Origin: Thermoleophilia bacterium
GTDB taxonomy: Bacteria; Actinomycetota; Thermoleophilia; Miltoncostaeales; Miltoncostaeaceae
Length of the DNA stretch: 56,019 nucleotides
Direction: 5' to 3'
NCBI GenBank assembly: GCA_020848615.1
Contig: JADLHW010000074.1
Coordinates: 1-56,019, forward strand
The notes under the pieces are model-generated. The model had not been told where the DNA came from. It was given only the letters and a program-made list of their open reading frames with translations, and ran no database searches. Shown here piece by piece: positions 34,805-41,694 of the stretch (positions within the stretch are counted from its first letter, which is position 1; every line of letters starts with the position of its first letter). Both the position numbers and the translations under genes were made by a program.

Positions 34805-35215
34805 TCAGATGTGGAACATGGGTGCCTGCGCGAGCCGTTCCTCCCGCTCGACCATGTCGGCGATCGTCAGCTCACCCAGCAACCCTGCCACGCAACTGCG
34901 GGTCTCGTCCCACACCTGATCGCACCCCGATGCGGGGTCGTCCGCCCCTGACAGGCGTCCGTCGACGGTCTCCACCACCTCCAGCAGCGACACCTCGGCC
35001 GGGGGACGGCGGAACGAGTAGCCGCCCTTCACGCCGCGCTGGCTCTGCAGCACGCCGGCGCGGCGCAGCCCCGCGAACAGCTGCTCGAGCAGGTGGAGGG
35101 GCACTCCGCGGCGCTCCGCGATCTCGAGGATCGGCACGGGCGCGGTCTCACCGCGGCCCGCCAGCTCGGTGAGCGCGCGCACCGCGGCGCGGCTCTTCTC
35201 GGAGATCGTGATCAC
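34805..35215 (-). CDS. Rrf2-family transcriptional regulator
   Basis: A 136-residue winged-helix regulator. The family signature is plain: ISEKSRAAVRALTELAGRG, IAERRGVPLHLLEQLFAGLRRAGVLQSQRGVKGGY, then SLLEVVETVDG. After the wing it has two cysteines eight residues apart (GCDQVWDETRSC), not the three spaced cysteines of IscR, so a full IscR-type Fe-S cluster is not assured. The start is GTG. It heads a cluster with the PfkB kinase and cysK, so it resembles the CymR type that represses cysteine synthesis genes. No clean palindrome was found in its upstream region. Confidence 0.9.
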   Translation of the reverse strand: MITISEKSRAAVRALTELAGRGETAPVPILEIAERRGVPLHLLEQLFAGLRRAGVLQSQRGVKGGYSFRRPPAEVSLLEVVETVDGRLSGADDPASGCDQVWDETRSCVAGLLGELTIADMVEREERLAQAPMFHI

Positions 35216-35287
35216 CGGAAAAGGGAGAATCGTCGGGACATTTCCGGGAGTTTACCCCAGCCGGCCGGCGCATCGCCGCGCCGGTGG

Positions 35288-35743
35288 CTACTCCTCGGCC
35301 AGGAGGAGGTTCTCGATGCCCTCGCGGAGGATCGCGGGCCGGTGCGTCTCCCCGCGCTTCGCGCGGAGGTTGTAGACGACCTCGATCGAGTCGATCCACG
35401 AATCCAGGTCGGGGACCACCAGCTCGTAGACGCACTCGGGTGCCACGACGAGCAGCCGGGGCCGCTTGCCGGCGCGTGGGAGGTCCTCCGGGCTCCTGGG
35501 GAACCGCTCGACCTCCCGGAGCGTCGCGAGGGAGATCTCCCGCCGCTTCGCGCCGAGCACGGTGTCGATGATCGTGGGGACGAAGACGATCCGCTCGTCG
35601 GTGAGGTACAGGGTCCCGTGGCGGCCCATCCAGCCGTTCTGGAGGTCCGCGCCGGAGCGCTTGCGGATCTTCTCGTCGGGCCGCGGCTTCTGCGCGTGCT
35701 TCACGCGCGGGAGGCGGGACGAGGGTCGGGCGGCGTCGGTCAT
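35288..35743 (-). CDS. Small PH/GRAM-like protein
   Basis: A 151-residue soluble protein. After a basic, disordered start (about 1-30) it has a beta-rich domain with GWMGRHGTLYLTDERIVFV, then RREISLATLREVERFPR, RPRLLVVAPECVYELVV and a closing helix SWIDSIEVVYNLRAK. That order matches GRAM/PH-type domains such as bacterial PH-like proteins. The partner is unknown. The ATG is probably leaderless, with TACCCT 7 bases upstream. A weaker upstream extension starting inside the -10 is rejected. Confidence 0.78.
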   Translation of the reverse strand: MTDAARPSSRLPRVKHAQKPRPDEKIRKRSGADLQNGWMGRHGTLYLTDERIVFVPTIIDTVLGAKRREISLATLREVERFPRSPEDLPRAGKRPRLLVVAPECVYELVVPDLDSWIDSIEVVYNLRAKRGETHRPAILREGIENLLLAEE

Positions 35744-35750
35744 GCCGCCG

Positions 35751-35756
35751 AGGGTA
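35751..35756 (-). promoter_or_regulatory. -10 box of a probably leaderless gene
   Basis: Read on the minus strand, TACCCT ends 7 bases before the ATG at 35743, and no ribosome binding site is present. Confidence 0.6.
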
Positions 35757-35766
35757 CACAACCGGG

Positions 35767-35797
35767 GGCTCCCCGGGGCCTCGTGCCCCGGGGAGCC
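35767..35797 (-). terminator. Terminator hairpin after hppA
   Basis: GGCTCCCCGGGGC (35767-35779) and GCCCCGGGGAGCC (35785-35797) form a perfect 13-base-pair stem around a 5-base loop, 10 bases past the hppA stop. There is no U-tract. Confidence 0.7.
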
Positions 35798-35807
35798 GCG
35801 CGGCGGA

Positions 35808-37925
35808 TCAGACCAGGAACGGGATGATCAGGATGGCGACGATGTTCGCGATCTTGATCATCGGGTTGATGGCCGGGCCGGCGGTGTCCTTGTAGGGGTC
35901 GCCGACGGTGTCACCGGTCACGGCGGCCTTGTGGGCCTCCGAGCCCTTCCCGCCGTGGGCGCCGTCCTCGATCAGCTTCTTCGCGTTGTCCCACGCGCCG
36001 CCGCCGGAGGTCATCGAGATGGCCACGAACAGGCCGGTCACGATGACGCCCAGCAGCAGGCCGCCGAGCATCTCGCGGCCGTTGTTGACGCCGAAGATGA
36101 ACGCGACGATGACCGGGAACACGATCGGGATGAGGCCCGGGATGAGCATCTCCTTCTGCGCCGAGGCCGTCACCAGCCGCACGCAGCGGGCGTACTCGGG
36201 CTTCTGGGTGCCCTCCATGATCCCGGGGTTCTCGCGGAACTGCCGGCGCACCTCCTCGACGACGGCACCGCCGGCACGGCCGACGGCCTCCATCGAGAAC
36301 GCGGCGAACAGGAACGGCATCATGCCGCCGATCAGCAGGCCGCAGACCACGAACGGGTTGCTGAGGCCGAAGTTGACCGTCTCCGCGTTGAAGACGCCGC
36401 CGTCCTCGACGATCGCCTTCTTCAACTCCTCGAAGTAGCTCACGAAGAGCACCACCGCGGCGAGGCCGGCCGAACCGATGGCGTAGCCCTTGGTGACGGC
36501 CTTGGTGGTGTTGCCGACCGCGTCCAGCGGGTCGGTGATGGCGCGCACCGAGTCCGGGAGCTCCGCCATCTCGGCGATGCCACCGGCGTTGTCGGTGATG
36601 GGCCCGTAGGCGTCCAGCGCGACGACGATGCCGGCCATCGAGAGCATCGCCATGACGGCGACGCCGATCCCGTAGTAGCCGCCGAGCTGGTAGGAGCCGG
36701 CGATGCCGGCGACGATGACCACCACCGGGGCGGCGGTCGCCTTCAGGGACACCGCGAGGCCCGCGATGATGTTGGTGCCGTGGCCGGTCTCGGACGCCGC
36801 GGCGATCTTCTTCACCGGCGGCCAGATGGTGCCGGTGAAGTACTCGGTGATGGCCACCAGGCCCAGCGTGACGCCGAGGCCGATGATCGAGCACCAGTAG
36901 TAGTCGTTCCAGGAACCCACCGGGCCGTTCTCGGCCCCGGCCCTGGCACCGTCCAGCAGCCACTTGGTGAGGGGCAGGAAGCCCAGCGCGGACAGGACCG
37001 CGGCGACGCCGAGGCCCGTGTAGAGCGCCATCGTGACCGACCCGCCCTCGCGGACGCGGACGAACCACGTGCCGATGATCGAGGCGAAGATCGAGATGCC
37101 GCCGAGGGCCAGCGGGTAGATGACGGCGTTGATGCCGTCCCAGCCCGGCACCTGGAAGAACAGGTACCCCAGGAACATGACGGCCACGGTGGTCACCGCG
37201 TAGGTCTCGAACAGGTCGGCGGCCATGCCGGCGCAGTCGCCGACGTTGTCGCCGACGTTGTCGGCGATCACGGCCGGGTTGCGGGGGTCATCCTCCGGGA
37301 TGCCCGCCTCGACCTTGCCGACCAGGTCGGCGCCGACGTCGGCGCCCTTGGTGAAGATGCCGCCGCCAAGACGGGCGAACACGCTGATGAGCGAGCCGCC
37401 GAACGCCAGGCCGACGAGCGGGATGGCGTCCTCAGCGTCACCGCCGAGCGCGAGGAAGTATCCGGCGACGGCCAGCAGGCCGAGGCCGACGACGAGCAGG
37501 CCCGTCACCGCGCCGCCCTTGAAGGCCACGCCGAGCGCCTTGCCCAGGCCGCCGCGGGCGGCCTCCGCGGTGCGCACGTTGCTGCGTACCGAGACGTTCA
37601 TGCCGATGAAGCCGGCTGCACCGGACGCGATCGCGCCGATGAGGAAGCCGATCGCGGCCTTCCAGCCCAGCAGGCTGGAGTCGACCGCGGAGCCGAGCAG
37701 GCCGATCGCCAGGAACAGCACGACCGCCACGCCGGCGATGATCGTGTACTGGCGGGTCAGGTACGCCTGAGCGCCTTCCTGGACGGCCTTCGCGATCTCC
37801 TGCATCCGCTCGTTCCCGGCGGGCTGCTTGAGCAGGTATGCGGTGAGCCCGATGCCGTACGCGACGGCGACGAGACCACAGATCACCGCGAGCAATGCTG
37901 TGTTGTCCGACAGGAAGTCGGCCAA
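35808..37925 (-). CDS. hppA: Membrane H+-translocating pyrophosphatase
   Basis: A 705-residue integral membrane enzyme with about 16 helices that hydrolyses pyrophosphate to pump protons. The catalytic loop [14 protein letters not shown], the [20 protein letters not shown] segment and the last acidic loop [17 protein letters not shown] are all intact. The residue after GNTT is Lys ([16 protein letters not shown]); in this family Lys at that place goes with K+-independent enzymes, whereas K+-dependent ones have Ala. The TTG start has GGAGG 7 bases upstream. It stands alone with its own leader (about 130 bases) and terminator. It saves energy from biosynthetic pyrophosphate. Confidence 0.96.
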   Translation of the reverse strand: MADFLSDNTALLAVICGLVAVAYGIGLTAYLLKQPAGNERMQEIAKAVQEGAQAYLTRQYTIIAGVAVVLFLAIGLLGSAVDSSLLGWKAAIGFLIGAIASGAAGFIGMNVSVRSNVRTAEAARGGLGKALGVAFKGGAVTGLLVVGLGLLAVAGYFLALGGDAEDAIPLVGLAFGGSLISVFARLGGGIFTKGADVGADLVGKVEAGIPEDDPRNPAVIADNVGDNVGDCAGMAADLFETYAVTTVAVMFLGYLFFQVPGWDGINAVIYPLALGGISIFASIIGTWFVRVREGGSVTMALYTGLGVAAVLSALGFLPLTKWLLDGARAGAENGPVGSWNDYYWCSIIGLGVTLGLVAITEYFTGTIWPPVKKIAAASETGHGTNIIAGLAVSLKATAAPVVVIVAGIAGSYQLGGYYGIGVAVMAMLSMAGIVVALDAYGPITDNAGGIAEMAELPDSVRAITDPLDAVGNTTKAVTKGYAIGSAGLAAVVLFVSYFEELKKAIVEDGGVFNAETVNFGLSNPFVVCGLLIGGMMPFLFAAFSMEAVGRAGGAVVEEVRRQFRENPGIMEGTQKPEYARCVRLVTASAQKEMLIPGLIPIVFPVIVAFIFGVNNGREMLGGLLLGVIVTGLFVAISMTSGGGAWDNAKKLIEDGAHGGKGSEAHKAAVTGDTVGDPYKDTAGPAINPMIKIANIVAILIIPFLV

Positions 37926-38042
37926 GTGCGTCCTCCGAAATCTCCGAGTGCGTCGGGCGGGGAAGCCGACCCGCCCGGCGTGATCGGGGCCCCTCCCCGC
38001 CGCCCGTGTCGACACGCGGGCAGCACAGGGGGAAGGGCCCGA

Positions 38043-38057
38043 AAAGCCGCGGGCTTT
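38043..38057 (-). terminator. Intrinsic terminator of the zinc-finger gene
   Basis: On the minus strand AAAGCC-CGC-GGCTTT is followed at once by further T bases (TTTTC). This is the only stem in the window that I saw with a clear U-tract. It lies 45 bases past the stop at 38103 and before the hppA leader. Confidence 0.75.
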
Positions 38058-38102
38058 CTACCACACGGGCTCAGACGCCGTTGGCGGCGCGGCGCCCCGT
38101 GG

Positions 38103-38438
38103 TCAGCCCGGGTCCGGCCCGTCGTGCCGGCACCGCTCGACGCAGCCGCCGCACAGCACGGCCCCGTTCCCGGCGACGACCATCGGCGGGCACGGCTCGC
38201 CCGCGCAGCACGAACAGCGCGACGTGGCCCGGTCCGCACGCCGGAGCTCGACGCGGCGTGACACGCCCGGCCCGCCGGGCCCGCTCGACTCGGTCTGGCT
38301 CCCGAACGTCACGAAGTCGTCCGCCAGGAGGGTGCGCACCGCGCTCGCGCACCACGTGCAGACGCACCCCCCCGTTACCGCCCGCAGCGCGGCCTCCGGG
38401 GCGTCCGTCACCGTCTCGCACAGCAGGCATGTCGCCAT
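38103..38438 (-). CDS. Small double C4 zinc-finger protein, ClpX-type finger
   Basis: A 111-residue cysteine-rich protein. The first half (1-36) has CLLC and then CVCTWC; the second half (about 78-105) has CSCCAGEPC, then CGGCVERC. The second cluster has the layout of the ClpX N-terminal zinc domain (Cys-x2-Cys, about 18-20 residues with a hydrophobic strand, Cys-x2-Cys-x2-C), including the MVVAGNGAVLCGGCVERC stretch. No AAA+ domain follows. The middle (37-77) is polar and probably flexible. ATG has GGAGG 6 bases upstream. I know of no named family for this pair of fingers; a redox- or zinc-sensing or adaptor role is possible. It follows the MTA-phosphorylase-like gene by 68 bases. Confidence 0.78.
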   Translation of the reverse strand: MATCLLCETVTDAPEAALRAVTGGCVCTWCASAVRTLLADDFVTFGSQTESSGPGGPGVSRRVELRRADRATSRCSCCAGEPCPPMVVAGNGAVLCGGCVERCRHDGPDPG

Positions 38439-38506
38439 CGTCGCCTCCGTCCCGGCGGAACACGGGATGATTGTGACGCCGTCGCCGGCGCCACCGGCGG
38501 GCACCG

Positions 38507-39310
38507 TCAGAGCCGGGCGCCGTCCAGGGCGTTCGCGCAGTGCGGGTCGGGTTCCGCGGGGATGCGCGGGATCACCCGGGCGATGAGCTCACGCACCCGG
38601 GCGTTGTTGGCGGTGAACGCGCGCACCACCTCGTCGGCGGTGACCGGCGGCAGGCCCTCGGTGCCCTCCAGCCCCACGTCGTAGTCGGTGATGAGCGCGA
38701 CGCTGGCGTAGGCGAGCTCCAGCTCCCGCGCCAGGTGGGCCTCCGGGTAGGCGGTCATGTTGATCGCGTCCCACCCCATCTGCGTGAACCACCGGGACTC
38801 CGCCCGGGTGGAGAACCGCGGGCCCTGGATCACGACGACCGTCCCGCCGTCGTGCACCGGGACGCCGAGCTCGCGGCATCCCTGCACCAGCAGCTGCCGC
38901 AGGACGGGGCTGTAGGGGTCGGCGGACGACACGTGGACGGCCTCCGGGCCGTCGTAGAAGGTGTCGCGGCGACCGGAGGTGCGGTCGACGTACTGGTCGC
39001 ACACCACGAAGTCCCCCACCCGCACGTGCGGCTGCAGGCTCCCGGACGCGCACGGGCCGAGGATCCACGACACCCCGAGCTCCCGCATCGCCCACACGTT
39101 CGCCCGGTAGTCGATGGCGTGCGGCGGGAACTGGTGCCGCTCCCCGTGCCGGGGGATGAACGCCACCCGGCGCCCGCCGATCTCCCCCACCGCCGGCGGC
39201 GCCGACGGCGGGCCGTACGGGGTGTCGACCTCCACCCGCTCGACGTCGTCGAGCAGCGAGGTGAAGCCCGAGCCCCCGAACACCCCGATCTCCGCGACCG
39301 GCCCGGCCAC
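38507..39310 (-). CDS. Methylthioadenosine phosphorylase-like purine phosphorylase
   Basis: A 267-residue cytoplasmic enzyme of the MTAP/PNP family, which cleaves 5'-methylthioadenosine (or a related nucleoside) with phosphate. The phosphate-binding GVFGGSGF at the start, IPRHGERHQFPPHAIDYRAN, the GPCASGSLQ loop, VVIQGPRFSTRAESRWF and the substrate region NMTAYPEAHLARELELAYA with ALITDYDVG are typical. Asp in TDYD favours adenosine-type bases over inosine, hence MTAP; S-methylthioinosine phosphorylase is an alternative. GTG 39310 has GGAG upstream. It begins 8 bases after the DUF1844 gene. Confidence 0.9.
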   Translation of the reverse strand: MAGPVAEIGVFGGSGFTSLLDDVERVEVDTPYGPPSAPPAVGEIGGRRVAFIPRHGERHQFPPHAIDYRANVWAMRELGVSWILGPCASGSLQPHVRVGDFVVCDQYVDRTSGRRDTFYDGPEAVHVSSADPYSPVLRQLLVQGCRELGVPVHDGGTVVVIQGPRFSTRAESRWFTQMGWDAINMTAYPEAHLARELELAYASVALITDYDVGLEGTEGLPPVTADEVVRAFTANNARVRELIARVIPRIPAEPDPHCANALDGARL

Positions 39311-39318
39311 GGTGGCTC

Positions 39319-39750
39319 CTAGCGCGCGCCCGGCGGCGTCCACAGCCGGGACGCGGGGTCCGGCTGCGGCGGCTCCGGCGGCGGCGGCACGTCCTGGCCG
39401 GCGCTGCGGTCGGCCTCCGCGATCTGCGCGTACGCCATCTGCAGCGCCGCGAGGGGCTCGGTGAACGGCCGCACCGCGGCGGCGCCCACCTCGCGCTCGG
39501 TGAGCTGCAGCAGGGCACGGATGGTCTCGATGGCCAGGCGGGCCTGCGCCATGTCCTTCACCTCGTCGCCCTCGGGGCCGAGGCCCATCCGGATGCCCGC
39601 CACGTCGTTCATGGTCGCCATGGTCTGCATGAGGATGTCGCGCACCGGGGTGCGGCCGAGCCGGTGGACGAACTGGGCGGCCACCTCCTCCGGGGTCGGC
39701 ATGCGCTCCTCGCCGGGGTCGTCCCCGGCGGTCGTCGGCTCGTCGCTCAC
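39319..39750 (-). CDS. DUF1844-family protein
   Basis: A 143-residue cytoplasmic protein. The core (about 40-105: GRTPVRDILMQTMATMNDVAG, then DEVKDMAQARLAIETIRALLQL) is the all-helical DUF1844 domain. N- and C-terminal parts are acidic and Pro-rich. The function is unknown; in other bacteria it sits by housekeeping genes. The GTG overlaps the upstream carboxylate-amine ligase stop by 4 bases, and the phosphorylase follows directly. Confidence 0.85.
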   Translation of the reverse strand: MSDEPTTAGDDPGEERMPTPEEVAAQFVHRLGRTPVRDILMQTMATMNDVAGIRMGLGPEGDEVKDMAQARLAIETIRALLQLTEREVGAAAVRPFTEPLAALQMAYAQIAEADRSAGQDVPPPPEPPQPDPASRLWTPPGAR

Positions 39751-40946
39751 GCGTTCACTCCCGCGGTCAGCGTTGACAGGATCTCGTTCGCGGACTCCCT
39801 GGTGCGCTCCACCGCGGCGGCGTGCACCGCGCGCAGGTCGCCCCGGTGCGCGGTCATCAGCGCCCGCTGCCGGGCGGCGCCGCCGCCCTCGGCGAGCATC
39901 GTCTCGATGCGCGCCAGGAACGGGGTGAGGCCGAGCCGCGCGTGGTGCGGCTCGGTGCGCTCCAGCAGCGCGTTGACGGCCTCCGCAGCGGAGCGCTCCA
40001 CGCCGCGGTCCAGGTCGATGAGGCTGCCCTCGAGGCCGTGGCGCTGCGCACGCCACATGTTCTCGTCGATGAGGCCCCGCGCGTGCACCGGGAGGGGCCG
40101 GCCCTCATCGGCGTCGGCGCAGAACCCGGCGATGCAGGCGAGCGACAGGGCGGCCAGGGCCAGGGCGTCGCCGGCCTCGGTCTGCCCGTCGCAGATCCGC
40201 ACCTCCACGGTGCCGAAGGCGTGGTGCGGCCGGACGCTCCACCAGATCTGGGTGCTCTCCACGATCGAGCCGGTGGACTCCAGCAGGCGCACGTGCGCCG
40301 CGTAGTCGTCCCAGCTGGTGTAGGCGTCGGGGACGCCGCACCGCGGGAAGCTCTTCACGAACATCTGGGTGCGCGCGGAGGCCAGCCGCGTGTCGCGTCC
40401 CACGTACAGCGGGCTGTTCGCCGACAGCGCCAGGAGCTCCGGCAGCACGCTGCGCATCGCGGTCGAGACGCGCACCGCCCGGTCGGCGCCGCGCACCCCG
40501 CAGTGCAGGTGCAGCGCCCAGGTGTTGTTCACCCAGGCGATGTAGCCCAGCTCGCCCTCCACCAGCCGGTAGTGCGGCGTGTCGATGATGCGCTGGTCCT
40601 GCCACGGGCTGAAGGGGTGCGTCCCGGTGATCCCGACGGCGATCCCGAGGCGCTCGGCGTGCGCGATGACGTCCAGGCGGCCCTGCAGCAGCTGGCGGGC
40701 CGCGGGGGCGAGGGTGTCGTGGGCCTGGGTCTTGAACTCCACCTCGGCGGCGATGAGCTCACCGGCCAGGCGCTCCCGCAGCGGCGGCTCCGCGGCCGCG
40801 ATGAACTCCTCGAACCGGTTGACCAGCCCCAGGGTGACGGGATCGAGGAGCTGGAACTCCTCCTCGAGCCCGACGGTGAAGTCGGTCGAGGCGTCGAAGC
40901 GCTCACGGACGCCCGACAGGATCGCGGAGGTGGAGTCGCTGGCCAC
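39747..40946 (-). CDS. GCS2-type carboxylate-amine ligase (YbdK-like)
   Basis: A 399-residue ATP-grasp-like ligase of the GCS2 family, related to glutamate-cysteine ligase. It shows the start TVGLEEEFQLLDPVTL, ELIAAEVEFKTQ, the strand GITGTHPFSPW, HLHCGVRG and the C-terminal VEVRICDGQTEAGDALALAA. It probably joins a carboxylate and an amine with ATP; YbdK homologs have only weak glutamate-cysteine ligase activity, so the real product is uncertain. The start is GTG. It is coupled to DUF1844 and begins 35 bases after rex, so it may share the Rex-controlled transcript. Confidence 0.9.
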   Translation of the reverse strand: MASDSTSAILSGVRERFDASTDFTVGLEEEFQLLDPVTLGLVNRFEEFIAAAEPPLRERLAGELIAAEVEFKTQAHDTLAPAARQLLQGRLDVIAHAERLGIAVGITGTHPFSPWQDQRIIDTPHYRLVEGELGYIAWVNNTWALHLHCGVRGADRAVRVSTAMRSVLPELLALSANSPLYVGRDTRLASARTQMFVKSFPRCGVPDAYTSWDDYAAHVRLLESTGSIVESTQIWWSVRPHHAFGTVEVRICDGQTEAGDALALAALSLACIAGFCADADEGRPLPVHARGLIDENMWRAQRHGLEGSLIDLDRGVERSAAEAVNALLERTEPHHARLGLTPFLARIETMLAEGGGAARQRALMTAHRGDLRAVHAAAVERTRESANEILSTLTAGVNA

Positions 40947-40981
40947 GCCGGCGAAGTGTGGCAGGTGCGGCGGGCCGCCGC

Positions 40982-41605
40982 CTACGACAGGTAGAAGTAG
41001 AGCGCGTACAGGAGCTCGACCGCGGGACTGGACGTGTGGACGGTCACATCCGACGGCACCGACAGCAGCGCGTCGCTGTAGTTGAAGATGATCTTCACCC
41101 CGGCGGCGACCAGGTCGTCGGCGACCTGCTGGGCCACCTCGCCGGGTACCGCGAGCACGCCCACCATGATCCCGTCGGACGCGGCGACCTCGCCCAGCTC
41201 GTCGTAGTGGCGGACCGTGATGTCCCCCACCTTGCTGCCCACGCGGCCCGGATCGACGTCGAAGATCGCGGAGATCCGGAAGCCGTGGTCCGCGAACACG
41301 CTGGACGACGCGATGGCCTGCCCCAGGTTGCCCGCCCCGAACAGCGCGATGTTGTGCGTGCCGGAGGTCCGCAGGATCTTGCGGATCTGCTCGATGAGGC
41401 TGTCGATGTCGTAGCCGACGCCGCGCTTGCCGAACTTGCCGAACCCCGACAGATCCCGCCGGATCTGCGTGGGGTTCACCCCCGTGTACTCGGAGATGGC
41501 CTGCGAGCTGATGCTCGTCTTGCCCATCTTCTTCGCCTGGGTGAGGACCTGGAGGTACCTGGAGAGGCGGGCGGCGACTCCGAGGGTCAGACGATCTGCG
41601 GCCAT
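40982..41605 (-). CDS. rex: Redox-sensing repressor Rex
   Basis: A 207-residue repressor that senses the NADH/NAD+ ratio and controls respiration and fermentation genes. The N-terminal winged helix includes ISSQAISEYTGVNPTQIRRDLS and the family mark FGKFGKRGVGYDI. The NAD(H)-binding Rossmann domain has ALFGAGNLGQAIAS and ISAIFDVDPGRVG. A C-terminal swapped helix (AVELLYALYFYL) completes the dimer. The ATG is at 41605. A Rex-like operator lies 15 bases upstream, so it represses itself and probably the ligase, DUF1844 and phosphorylase genes behind it. Confidence 0.96.
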   Translation of the reverse strand: MAADRLTLGVAARLSRYLQVLTQAKKMGKTSISSQAISEYTGVNPTQIRRDLSGFGKFGKRGVGYDIDSLIEQIRKILRTSGTHNIALFGAGNLGQAIASSSVFADHGFRISAIFDVDPGRVGSKVGDITVRHYDELGEVAASDGIMVGVLAVPGEVAQQVADDLVAAGVKIIFNYSDALLSVPSDVTVHTSSPAVELLYALYFYLS

Positions 41606-41619
41606 GGACTGCTCCGGCT

Positions 41620-41639
41620 TTGTGACAACGCGTTGCAAA
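41620..41639 (-). promoter_or_regulatory. Rex-like operator upstream of rex
   Basis: TTGTGACAACGCGTTGCAAA (plus-strand reading) holds a perfect CAACGCGTTG palindrome flanked by TTGTGA on one side and CAAA on the other. It resembles the actinobacterial Rex site TTGTGAACGCGTTCACAA but is longer and asymmetric. Autoregulation is inferred. Confidence 0.65.
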
Positions 41640-41694
41640 CTACGTGGCGGCCCGCACCGCCGCAAGTGCCGAGTGCCACTATGTCACGCCGGGC

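Noticed and set aside
37926-38042. hppA leader as a riboswitch
   Set aside because: It has GC-rich pairing, but none of the conserved blocks of known riboswitch classes could be found.
35466-38261. A 931-codon open frame antisense to hppA on the plus strand
   Set aside because: It mirrors the third-position GC bias of hppA, is rich in Arg/His/Asp-Glu shadows and has no domain; hppA on the other strand has all catalytic motifs.
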